Source: an uncultured Oxalobacter sp. (lineage in GTDB: Bacteria > Pseudomonadota > Gammaproteobacteria > Burkholderiales > Burkholderiaceae_D). Taken from it: a stretch of 6,078 nucleotides of DNA. Position 1 is the stretch's first letter. Each line of letters starts with the position of its first letter. Below are positions 1 through 6,078 of the stretch, in pieces. The stretch is from contig CALGGD010000360.1 of the NCBI GenBank assembly GCA_937916185.1, positions 1 through 6,078 of the forward strand. Reading direction: 5' to 3'. The notes beneath the pieces were generated by a model, which did not search any database, was not told the origin of the DNA, and was given only the letters and a program-made list of their open reading frames with translations. The position numbers and the translations under genes are program-made.

Positions 1-485
<485 letters not shown>

Positions 486-507
486 ACCGCCACAGCTGTC
501 TGACGGC

Positions 508-542
508 AAAAGTCCTGCCTCTGGGAAGAAGCAGGACTTTTT
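508..542. terminator. Bidirectional Rho-independent terminator between serS and ggt
   Basis: A perfect 11-bp stem (508-518 AAAAGTCCTGC pairing with 531-541) encloses a 12-base loop. It is flanked by T-runs on both strands (TTTTT at 538-542 on plus; TTTT opposite 508-511 on minus). It starts 22 bases after the serS stop and lies 23 bases beyond the ggt stop on the other strand, so it can serve both convergent genes. Inferred from structure and position. Confidence 0.85.
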
Positions 543-565
543 ATACCTGGCACTGATAAAACCGG

Positions 566-2287
566 TCAGTAACCGACCGCCAGCCCATCACTCCGTGGGT
601 CGGTTGCGCCATAACGCAGCCCTGTGTCAGGATCAATCAGGATGGCGCCAGCGTGTCCCAGTGCATCGGTGAAGCCATCGACTTTCTCAACGGGATGCCC
701 CCTTCTTGCGAGTTCATCAAAAACCGCCTGAGGCACCCGCCCCTCAATCTTCAGGGTATTGGATGCCGCCCCCCATGTCCGTCCATTCAGCCAGCGGGGA
801 GCGGCGATGGCATCCTGCGGGAACATCCCGAAATCCACGATACGGGTGACAATTGCTGTCTGGCTCTGGGGCTGTCCCTCCCCGCCCATGGTTCCATAAA
901 CCAGGAACGGTTTCCTGTCCTTCAGCAGCATACCGGCAATCAATGTATGGAAAGTCCGTTTATGCGGTTCCAGATGATTGACATGGGCAGGATCCAATGA
1001 GAAGAAAGCCCCCCTGTTCTGAAGAAGCACCCCTGTGTCTCCCGCAACAATCCCTGACCCGAAATCATGGTAGATCGACTGGATCAGTGAAACGGCGTTG
1101 CCTTCTTTATCGACAACGCCAATCCAGACGGTATCCCCTTTCGGGTCAAGCGGCTTCAGATTGTTGTGTGCCTGTGCCATATCAATACGGGCAGCCTGCT
1201 CCCTGCCATGCTGTTTAGACAGCAGCTCTTCCAATGGAATCTTGGAAAACGCCGGGTCGGTCAGGTATTTATCACGGTCAAGGAATGCCTCTTTGGTCGC
1301 TTCCGCCATCAGATGATAATAGTCTGCAGTCCCTTCCCCCAGACGCTTCACATCGAAATTGTCCAGGATATTCAGGATTTCCAAAGCTGCCATGCCCTGC
1401 GAATTGGGCGGCAGGTTATAAGCCTGGTATCCCCGGTAATCAACGGTCAGCGGCTCCACCCAATCCGCCTTGTGGCTGGCGAAATCCTCATAGGTCAGTA
1501 CCCCGCCGTTCTGGGCAATATCAGCCGCCATCGCCCGGGCAAGCTCCCCTTGATAGAACTCAGAAGCCCCCTTCTCCGCGATGGTCCGGTATGTCCCAGC
1601 CAACTGGGGCAACTTCATCACTTCACCGACCTTATAAGGGGAACCATCCGCTTTCAGGTACATCTTCCTGAACCCCTCAAACCGCTGCAGGTTGCGAAAC
1701 GCCTGGTCATCCGAATCCGTATTGATTGCCAGCCAGCGGGCCAGGGATGGCGTCACGGGGAAACCATCCTGCGCATACAGGATGGCACTGTCAAACAGGT
1801 CTTTCCATGCCAGACCACCCGACATATGCTGCCTGGCATAGGTATATGCCGCATCCCATCCCGAAACCGTTCCCGGAACTGTGACCGCCGCTAGATATCC
1901 ACGGGAAGGGATTTCCTGGAAACCTTTACTGGTATAGAAATCAATCGTTGCCCTGGAACCTGCCCTGCCACTGGCATTCAGCGCCTTCACCTCTTGGGTC
2001 CTGGCGTTGTAGATCAGCCAGAAATTGTCCCCACCCAAGGTCGTCATCTGCGGATAGACCACATTCATGGTGGCAGCAACTGCAATCGCGGCATCAACCG
2101 CATTGCCGCCTTTCCTCAGGACCTCAAGCCCTGCGGTGGATGCCATATAGTTCGGTGAGGTGACCATGCCATACCTGGTCACTGGATCAATGCAACGGGA
2201 AACCGTTCCACAATATTGACCGGGGGACTTTTCAGCGGTCGAGTCAAGAACCTTCCCGAGTATCGAGGACATTGTCATAACAGCCAT
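566..2287 (-). CDS. ggt: Gamma-glutamyltranspeptidase, YwrD-like type without signal peptide
   Basis: Ntn-hydrolase that cleaves the gamma-glutamyl bond of glutathione and related compounds by hydrolysis or transpeptidation. The 573-residue length is typical. N-terminal family motifs are GLEVLRKGGNAVDAAIAV (53-70) and a TLGGDNFW segment (83-90), with GR at 107-108 in the gamma-glutamate-binding region. The autoprocessing site is before Thr386 (KGDT-VW), which would give a large subunit of 1-385 and a small one of 386-573. The small subunit then has VVDKEGNAVSLIQS, FGSGIV, LLQNRG and the oxyanion-type GTMGGEGQPQ (465-474). The GDTVW context and LQNRG resemble the YwrD-like branch rather than the E. 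coli periplasmic enzyme with its TTHYS motif. There is no hydrophobic signal peptide, so a cytoplasmic location is inferred. The start is uncertain: AAAGGA lies directly against the first ATG but 9 bases before Met4 (2278), which I slightly favour (570 residues). It is convergent with serS and divergent from the LOG gene. Confidence 0.96.
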   Translation of the reverse strand: MAVMTMSSILGKVLDSTAEKSPGQYCGTVSRCIDPVTRYGMVTSPNYMASTAGLEVLRKGGNAVDAAIAVAATMNVVYPQMTTLGGDNFWLIYNARTQEVKALNASGRAGSRATIDFYTSKGFQEIPSRGYLAAVTVPGTVSGWDAAYTYARQHMSGGLAWKDLFDSAILYAQDGFPVTPSLARWLAINTDSDDQAFRNLQRFEGFRKMYLKADGSPYKVGEVMKLPQLAGTYRTIAEKGASEFYQGELARAMAADIAQNGGVLTYEDFASHKADWVEPLTVDYRGYQAYNLPPNSQGMAALEILNILDNFDVKRLGEGTADYYHLMAEATKEAFLDRDKYLTDPAFSKIPLEELLSKQHGREQAARIDMAQAHNNLKPLDPKGDTVWIGVVDKEGNAVSLIQSIYHDFGSGIVAGDTGVLLQNRGAFFSLDPAHVNHLEPHKRTFHTLIAGMLLKDRKPFLVYGTMGGEGQPQSQTAIVTRIVDFGMFPQDAIAAPRWLNGRTWGAASNTLKIEGRVPQAVFDELARRGHPVEKVDGFTDALGHAGAILIDPDTGLRYGATDPRSDGLAVGY

Positions 2288-2293
2288 TCCTTT
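2288..2293 (-). promoter_or_regulatory. Ribosome binding site bearing on the ggt start choice
   Basis: On the minus strand AAAGGA abuts the ATG at 2287 with no spacer, which is too close to serve it. Its spacing is 9 bases to the in-frame ATG at 2278, which is normal. A second purine run, AAGGGG, lies about 11 bases before the first ATG and could serve that start instead. The sequence therefore supports two starts, with 2278 slightly better. Confidence 0.5.
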
Positions 2294-2357
2294 GATGCGC
2301 CCCTTGTGCCTCTTGCCTTCCGGTTGCCAAACCCGGATGGAAAGCCATGGCGCAGGA

Positions 2358-2387
2358 TTTATGAAAGATGCAGTCCAACTTTATCAA
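2358..2387 (-). promoter_or_regulatory. Candidate sigma-70 promoter for ggt
   Basis: On the minus strand TTGATA (2382-2387, 5 of 6 to the -35 consensus) is followed after 18 bases by CATAAA (2358-2363, 4 of 6 to the -10 consensus). Transcription would begin near 2350 and give a leader of about 65 bases before ggt. No operator-like palindrome was recognised beside it. On the other strand TATAGT at 2457-2462 could be the -10 of the LOG gene, but I see no good -35 at the right distance. Confidence 0.4.
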
Positions 2388-2495
2388 AAAACAGGGCTGT
2401 CCGGCACTTTCCATCAGGGTTTCCCCTCTACGGCAGTCTTTTACCGGCAAGTGCGGTATAGTTAGGCTTTCTGACAGGACAACCTTCAAAGAAAC

Positions 2496-3044
2496 ATGCT
2501 GAAAAAGGTCTGCGTTTATTGCGGCTCATCCATGGGAGCCTCCCCGGTTTACACTGCGGCCATGCGATCCCTCGGCAAGGCTATTGCCTCAAATGGCCTT
2601 ACCCTGGTCTATGGCGGCAGCCATATCGGGCAGATGGGCGTCATCGCTGATGAAGTCCTTGACAACGGCGGCAAGGTCATCGGCATCATGACTGAACACC
2701 TGGATGCCAAAGGCCTTTCCCATACGGGCATCACTGAACTGCACATCGTCAAGGATATGCAGGCACGCAAGGCCGGGATGCTTGAAGCGGCAGATGCCTT
2801 CATCGCCGCTCCGGGTGGCATCGGTACCCTGGAAGAATATTTCGAGACCCTTTCAAGTTTCCAATTGGGATTCCACCATAAGCCCATCGGTCTTTACAAT
2901 GTCAATGGCTTTTATGACCGCCTGATGGAGGCCTTCCGCTATTTTGAGGCACAGGATTTCATGCGGAACACCAAGACGGACAGCCTTATCTGTGAAGGAG
3001 ACCCTGTAAAACTCATCAGGCTCCTTCAGGAAAACGCACGGTAA
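2496..3044 (+). CDS. LOG-family (TIGR00730) nucleotide phosphoribohydrolase
   Basis: Small cytoplasmic Rossmann-fold enzyme of the LOG / lysine-decarboxylase-like family. Characterised members hydrolyse cytokinin riboside 5'-monophosphates or AMP to free base and ribose 5-phosphate. The 182 residues are normal for the short form. Visible are an N-terminal beta strand and turn KVCVYCGSS (4-12), LVYGGSHIGQMG (37-48), a MQARK segment whose Arg91 is the expected catalytic Arg, and the signature PGGIGTLEE (106-114) with catalytic Glu114. QLGFHHKPIGLYNVNGFYD follows, typical of the family. The usual YGGG is YGGS here, with Ser42 replacing a Gly of the nucleotide-binding loop. The start at 2496 has only a weak AAAGA ahead of it, but MLKKVCVYCGSS matches family N-termini. 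The gene is monocistronic: divergent from ggt, and convergent with metC across a hairpin. The in vivo substrate in bacteria that make no cytokinin is unclear. Confidence 0.93.
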   Translation: MLKKVCVYCGSSMGASPVYTAAMRSLGKAIASNGLTLVYGGSHIGQMGVIADEVLDNGGKVIGIMTEHLDAKGLSHTGITELHIVKDMQARKAGMLEAADAFIAAPGGIGTLEEYFETLSSFQLGFHHKPIGLYNVNGFYDRLMEAFRYFEAQDFMRNTKTDSLICEGDPVKLIRLLQENAR

Positions 3045-3055
3045 ACCCCAAAACC

Positions 3056-3081
3056 GAAGGGGCATCTGCCGATGCCCCTTC
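3056..3081. terminator. Hairpin terminator between the LOG gene and metC
   Basis: A perfect 11-bp stem (3056-3066 GAAGGGGCATC pairing with 3071-3081) encloses a TGCC tetraloop, 11 bases after the LOG stop and 21 bases beyond the metC stop. On the plus strand no T-run follows. On the minus strand the stem is followed by GGTTTTGGGG, so termination looks more convincing for metC than for the LOG gene. Confidence 0.75.
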
Positions 3082-3102
3082 CAACCTATACCACACGGTT
3101 CC

Positions 3103-4272
3103 TTACATCTTCGCCATTGCCTGCTCCAGGTCAGCGATGAGGTCCTGCGGGTCATCCAGCCCGATATAGAGACGGACAACATGCTTCTGCGGCAGCTTCC
3201 AGTTGATGCGTTTATCACTGATGGCATAAGGCACAGCCAGACTATGGGTACCGCCCCAACTGTAGCCTAAACCAAACAGGGTGAGGGATTCGATGAAACG
3301 GTCAATCTGCTCGCCCGTATATTTTTCATGGAATACGAACGAAAACAGCCCGCCGGTACCGGTGAAATCCCGTTTGAAGAATTCATGTCCCGGACAGTCC
3401 GGATAGGCAGGGTGCAGTATCTTATCGACTTCAGGACGGCTCTTGAGCCAATCCGCCACAATGAGGGAAGAAGCACCTGTCCTGTCAAAACGCAGTTTCA
3501 TGGTCGGCAGGCTACGCAAGACCATTGCCACATCATCTGCACCAACCCCCATACCCAGGCGCATACGGGCCATGCCGACTTTCCTGAACAGGTCACCGTC
3601 TTTCATAATCACCGCCCCCATCAGCAGGTCGGAAGCACCGCCTTGATATTTGGTGACCGCCTGGACAATGACATCGGCACCATGGGCAAAACCGTCATAG
3701 ACCAGACCGGCAGACCAGGTATTGTCCAATGCGACAACCACGCCTTTCGCATGGGCAGCCCTGCTGATTGCCGGCAGGTCGGGAACCTCCATCGTGATAG
3801 AACCCGGCACCTCAGTCCAGATCAACTTGGTATTTTCCTGGATTAGGCCGGCAATCCCTGCCCCAATCATCGGATCATAGAAACGTACTGAAATACCGAA
3901 ATCACGGGCCAGCCACCTGCCCATGTCCTGCGTCGGGTTATACGCATTATCAGGGATGAGCATATCATCGCCTGTTTTCAGGAAGGCAAGGTCAACCAGA
4001 GAAATGGCAGACAGTCCACTGGAAACCAGCAATGCATGATTTCCCCCTTCAATCGCCGCCAACTGGGCTTCAAGGGTGTAGGTGGTCGGTGTCCCATGCA
4101 GTCCATACGCATAACCATCACGGTTCAACCCGAAACGGGCACGCAGTTCTTTCAGGTTTCTGAAAAGGATTGTAGAACCGCGATAGACAGGTTCTGCGTA
4201 AGACCTGAATCCGGCAGGCGGCGTATAGCTGTTATGGTTGATCAGGGTTTCCTTGGACAATTCTTTCTTCAT
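3103..4272 (-). CDS. metC: Cystathionine beta-lyase (PLP-dependent)
   Basis: Cytoplasmic PLP enzyme of the Cys/Met-metabolism family that cleaves cystathionine to homocysteine, pyruvate and ammonia in methionine synthesis. Numbering from the ATG at 4272 (389 residues) puts key positions almost on those of E. coli MetC. Tyr56 is in YGLHGTPT, Tyr111 in DNAYNPT, Asp183 (pyridine-nitrogen partner) in LDNTW, the Schiff-base Lys208 in AVTKYQGG, SWGG at 338-341, and the carboxylate-binding Arg367 in VRLYIGLD. Leu58 stands where E. coli has PLP-phosphate-binding Arg58; from memory YGLH occurs in other betaproteobacterial members, so I read it as a subfamily trait. An upstream TTG at 4290 would add six residues. 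I prefer the ATG, although its Shine-Dalgarno (GAAAG, 7 bases away) is weak. It lies 34 bp after rimO on the same strand, so co-transcription is likely. SWGG and Asp183 favour beta-lyase over gamma-synthase, but specificity is not proven. Confidence 0.92.
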   Translation of the reverse strand: MKKELSKETLINHNSYTPPAGFRSYAEPVYRGSTILFRNLKELRARFGLNRDGYAYGLHGTPTTYTLEAQLAAIEGGNHALLVSSGLSAISLVDLAFLKTGDDMLIPDNAYNPTQDMGRWLARDFGISVRFYDPMIGAGIAGLIQENTKLIWTEVPGSITMEVPDLPAISRAAHAKGVVVALDNTWSAGLVYDGFAHGADVIVQAVTKYQGGASDLLMGAVIMKDGDLFRKVGMARMRLGMGVGADDVAMVLRSLPTMKLRFDRTGASSLIVADWLKSRPEVDKILHPAYPDCPGHEFFKRDFTGTGGLFSFVFHEKYTGEQIDRFIESLTLFGLGYSWGGTHSLAVPYAISDKRINWKLPQKHVVRLYIGLDDPQDLIADLEQAMAKM

Positions 4273-4275
4273 CGT

Positions 4276-4306
4276 ACTGCTTTCAAACAACTTGACTGCT
4301 TTTCAA
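4276..4306 (-). repeat. Short imperfect direct repeat in the rimO-metC gap
   Basis: On the minus strand TTGAAAAGCAGT (4295-4306) recurs 19 bases later as TTTGAAAGCAGT (4276-4287), placing similar purine-rich sequence before the TTG at 4290 and the ATG at 4272. It looks like a small tandem duplication around the metC translation start. No function is claimed. Confidence 0.45.
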
Positions 4307-5476
4307 TCAGCGGGCAGGCGGCAGCCATTCACCCCACAGGTCATGCGCATCGGCATCCATGACCTCGATATCAATGAAATCACCCGGCATCAGTTTCTTA
4401 CGGTTGCCTTTCGGTTTCCGCACATAAACCACGCCATCGATTTCAGGGGCATCGGCAGTTGACCGGGCAACCGCACCACCACGGACAGTCTCATCCACAA
4501 TCACCCGCAGGGTCCTGCCCACCTTCTGCTGCATCCGTTCATGGGAAATGGTTTCCTGCAGTTCCATCAGCCTGCCCCGGCGTTCTTCCCGCACGGCTTC
4601 CGGCAAAGCACCAGGCAGTTCATTTGCCGCAGCCCCTTCGACTGGGGAATAGGCAAAACAGCCGACCCGGTCAAGCTGTGCCTCCTTCAGGAAATCCAGC
4701 AGGTACTGGAACTCTTCCTCTGTCTCGCCCGGAAACCCCGCAATAAAGGTTGAACGGATGGCCAGGTCTGGACATATCTTCCGCCACTGCTGGATGCGTT
4801 CCAGATGTTTTTCACCGCTTGCAGGGCGTTTCATCCGGCGCAGGACATCTGGATGGGCATGCTGGAAAGGAATGTCCAGATACGGCACGACACCCCCTTC
4901 ATCACTGTCAACCATCAAGGGAATCAGGTCATCGATATGCGGATAAGGGTAAATATAATGCAGACGCACCCAGGCGCCATACCGTTTGGCCAGCCTGTCC
5001 AGCTGCCGGGTCATACCCAGCACATTGCTCTTCAGCGGACGGCCTCCCCAGAAACCGGTACGGTAGCGGATGTCCAGGCCATAGGCTCCGGTATCCTGCG
5101 AAATCACCATCAGTTCTTTTACGCCAGACTGGAACAGCCTTTCCGCATCATCCAGCACCTGGCCGATAGGGTAGGACTGCAACGGCCCCCGCAGGTCAGG
5201 TATGATGCAGAAAGTGCATCGGTGGCCACATCCTTCAGAGATTTTCAGGTAAGCGTAATGCTTCGGTGTGGTGAGACGTCTCTCGTACTCATGTTCCCTC
5301 TGGTACACCTTACCCAAGTCATTTATCAACTCAGTCCAATTGAACTTACCGTAATACTTGTCCACTTGGGGAATCTCTTTTCCCAATTCCTTAAAGAAAC
5401 GCTCGGACAGACACCCCATTACATACACCTGTCTTATACGTCCCGCTTCCTTAGCCTGACAAAGCTCAAGAATCAT
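4307..5476 (-). CDS. rimO: Ribosomal protein S12 methylthiotransferase RimO, hybrid and 5'-truncated
   Basis: Radical SAM enzyme that adds a methylthio group to an Asp of ribosomal protein S12 (Asp88 in E. coli numbering). Counting from the Met at 5476 (389 residues), the order is: a remnant of the UPF0004 domain with one of its three cluster cysteines (Cys22 in VMGCLSER); the radical-SAM cluster Cys83, Cys87, Cys90 ([10 protein letters not shown]); ISQDT (125-129); GFPGE (248-251 region); and a C-terminal TRAM domain from about 316 with [13 protein letters not shown] full RimO is about 440-460 residues and starts further upstream with SLGC and NTCGF motifs, both missing. The Met at 5476 is internal: the codons before it read Ser-Ile-Asn, as in the Bacteroidota EESINMIL segment. 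Residues 1 to about 70 are Bacteroidota-like; residues 84-389 are proteobacterial. As drawn it lacks two cysteines of the second iron-sulfur cluster and would be inactive. metC follows after 34 bp. Confidence 0.9.
   Translation of the reverse strand: MILELCQAKEAGRIRQVYVMGCLSERFFKELGKEIPQVDKYYGKFNWTELINDLGKVYQREHEYERRLTTPKHYAYLKISEGCGHRCTFCIIPDLRGPLQSYPIGQVLDDAERLFQSGVKELMVISQDTGAYGLDIRYRTGFWGGRPLKSNVLGMTRQLDRLAKRYGAWVRLHYIYPYPHIDDLIPLMVDSDEGGVVPYLDIPFQHAHPDVLRRMKRPASGEKHLERIQQWRKICPDLAIRSTFIAGFPGETEEEFQYLLDFLKEAQLDRVGCFAYSPVEGAAANELPGALPEAVREERRGRLMELQETISHERMQQKVGRTLRVIVDETVRGGAVARSTADAPEIDGVVYVRKPKGNRKKLMPGDFIDIEVMDADAHDLWGEWLPPAR
5228..5269 (-). other. rimO: Junction of betaproteobacterial and Bacteroidota-like rimO sequence
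   Basis: This stretch encodes [14 protein letters not shown], which is conserved across RimO of both phyla. On its downstream side the protein continues [14 protein letters not shown], a proteobacterial form (Bacteroidota typically have DRKCSYCAIP). On its upstream side [19 protein letters not shown] and the preceding [13 protein letters not shown] are Bacteroidota forms. Sampled GC changes with it: 39/60 at 5041-5100 against 26/60 at 5281-5340 and 23/60 at 5341-5400. The exact crossover cannot be placed inside the conserved segment. Confidence 0.82.
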
Positions 5477-5485
5477 GTTGATGCT

Positions 5486-5489
5486 CCTT
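5486..5489. other. Junction of bacterial rimO sequence and AT-rich eukaryote-like DNA
   Basis: Reading the minus strand, rimO-like coding sequence can be followed upstream from the Met at 5476 through Asn, Ile and Ser (5477-5485) and perhaps one more base. Beyond this the expected Lys-Glu-Glu codons are replaced by AT-rich sequence with stops at 5488-5490 and 5509-5511. Composition falls abruptly here from about 40% GC to roughly 15-23% in sampled 60-base lines. No insertion-sequence end, target duplication or telomere repeat is visible at the join. Confidence 0.85.
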
Positions 5490-5598
5490 ATTTATAATAA
5501 TCCATCTTCTAATAATTATATAAAAAATAATAATAATTTTATGAATTTGAGGAGAATTTCATTAAATGAGGTATTTATATAGTTATAAATTTAGATAT
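5490..5598. other. AT-rich non-coding-looking stretch
   Basis: Very AT-rich (9 G/C of 60 at 5521-5580), with no recognisable gene, repeat family or RNA. On the minus strand it lies after the GTPase fragment's TAA at 5599-5601. If TAA and TAG are read as Gln the frame stays open across it, since no in-frame TGA occurs before 5473-5475, but the predicted residues match nothing I know. It is most likely 3' flank or intron of the ciliate-like gene. Confidence 0.5.
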
Positions 5599-6078
5599 TT
5601 AATTAAAGAAAAAAGCTTTTAATTTTTTCTTTTTCTCTTTGTATTTTATTGGTATAAGATAAGAAATTCCAATATCTGAAAGGGAAGATAAAGTTTGAAA
5701 TATTGCTCTTATTTTATTAGCTAATTCCTTTCCATCATTAATACTAACTTAATGATTAGTATATAAATCAATTTTACTTGTAACTATTGATAATATATGA
5801 TTTCTATCTGAAATATTTTTTACTTCTTCATACCAAAATACTTTTATTGATTTAAAAGAAGATTCATATCTTATATCATAAACTAATATTATTACATTTG
5901 CATCTTTGAAAATAAATTTATTGACGCTACGATATTTTTCTTTGCCAATAGTATCCCAAATATTAAATTTTATTAAGTATCTAAGATCTGGAAAATTAAT
6001 AGTTTTGTAAATAAATTGGAAAGTCCTTGAACAATCAGTTCCATGACTAAAATAATTTGAGATAAATTTATTTATAAT
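5599..6078 (-). CDS. Rab-family small GTPase fragment, eukaryotic and ciliate-like (partial, in-frame TAA)
   Basis: Reading from 6078, codons give INKFISNYFS, then YKTINFPDL, IKFNIWDTIGKEKYRS (switch II, G3 box), FKDANVIILVYDI (G3-G4 strand), SFKSIKVFWYEEV, SKIDLY (degenerate G4 box, normally NKxD), then GKELANKIRAIF and SSLSDIGI. Order and spacing match Rab GTPases, membrane-traffic regulators of eukaryotes, and the wording (INFP, EKYRS, WYEEV) is that of ciliate Rabs. The P-loop lies outside the window. An in-frame TAA (5749-5751) falls between NH and VS, where relatives often have Gln (EQVS), which fits the ciliate code with UAA as Gln; otherwise it is a nonsense mutation. A second TAA at 5599-5601 ends the 159-codon frame drawn here, and no C-terminal prenylation cysteines are visible. 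The switch-II Gln is Lys. GC is about 20%, unlike the bacterial block. The Rab family is confident, the ciliate source likely, and functionality unknown. Confidence 0.8.

Noticed and set aside
1166..1894. Long plus-strand open frame opposite ggt
   Set aside because: It lies wholly antisense to a gene with unmistakable catalytic motifs, its translation has no recognisable domain, and it has no ribosome binding site of note. It is a by-product of ggt codon usage.
2288..2495. Riboswitch or operator in the ggt / LOG divergent region
   Set aside because: I looked for strong palindromes and conserved aptamer-like helices and saw none beyond a plausible ggt promoter. The region is short and otherwise plain.
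4805..5497. Long plus-strand open frame opposite rimO, crossing two sequence joins
   Set aside because: It is antisense to rimO motifs and runs through both the Bacteroidota join and the AT-rich join, which no real gene would do intact.
5487..6078. AT-rich genomic island or prophage edge with a bacterial MglA-type GTPase
   Set aside because: The switch II wording, ILVYDI and the Rab-style spacing are eukaryotic, and a TAA interrupts the frame under the bacterial code. There is no integrase, att site or phage gene.

Overview
The window is a mosaic of DNA from at least three sources. Most of it (about 51-5240) is a compact stretch of a betaproteobacterial chromosome, probably Burkholderiales. 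The supporting evidence is the SerS C-terminus, the MetC with a YGLHG motif, the RimO C-terminal two thirds, the short convergent intergenic gaps and the hairpin terminators. A genus cannot be named from sequence alone; Oxalobacteraceae or Sutterella-like lineages are guesses only.

Layout of the bacterial block: the 3' part of serS (+) ends in a bidirectional terminator shared with ggt (-), a gamma-glutamyltranspeptidase. Divergent from ggt, across about 208 bp holding a plausible promoter, lies a LOG/TIGR00730 phosphoribohydrolase gene (+). Its hairpin terminator is shared with the convergent metC (-, cystathionine beta-lyase). metC sits 34 bp downstream of rimO (-, ribosomal protein S12 methylthiotransferase) and the two look co-transcribed. 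These are housekeeping genes: translation (serS, rimO), sulfur amino acid and glutathione metabolism (metC, ggt), and nucleotide salvage/cytokinin-type hydrolysis (LOG). I see no mobile element, CRISPR array, tRNA or rRNA.

Both ends are abnormal. Bases 1-50 are a reverse-complement copy of serS bases 75-124 with only four differences, two of them synonymous codon changes, as expected if a sibling strain's serS had been folded back onto this one. At the other end, rimO changes identity inside the conserved YLKISEGC segment (about 5228-5269): downstream it is proteobacterial, upstream (to about 5486) it reads like the internal part of a Bacteroidota (Prevotella-like) RimO. At about 5487 the composition drops to about 20% GC. 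The remaining 590 bases carry, on the minus strand, a fragment of a eukaryotic Rab-family small GTPase with ciliate-like sequence and an in-frame TAA where Rab relatives often have Gln, suggesting a ciliate nuclear code in which UAA means Gln.

The simplest reading is a chimeric contig from a community or single-cell-amplified sample containing a ciliate, a Prevotella-like bacterium and a betaproteobacterium (a rumen or gut protozoan sample would fit). It is less likely to be a natural locus. I found no convincing new biological system; the joins themselves are the notable content.
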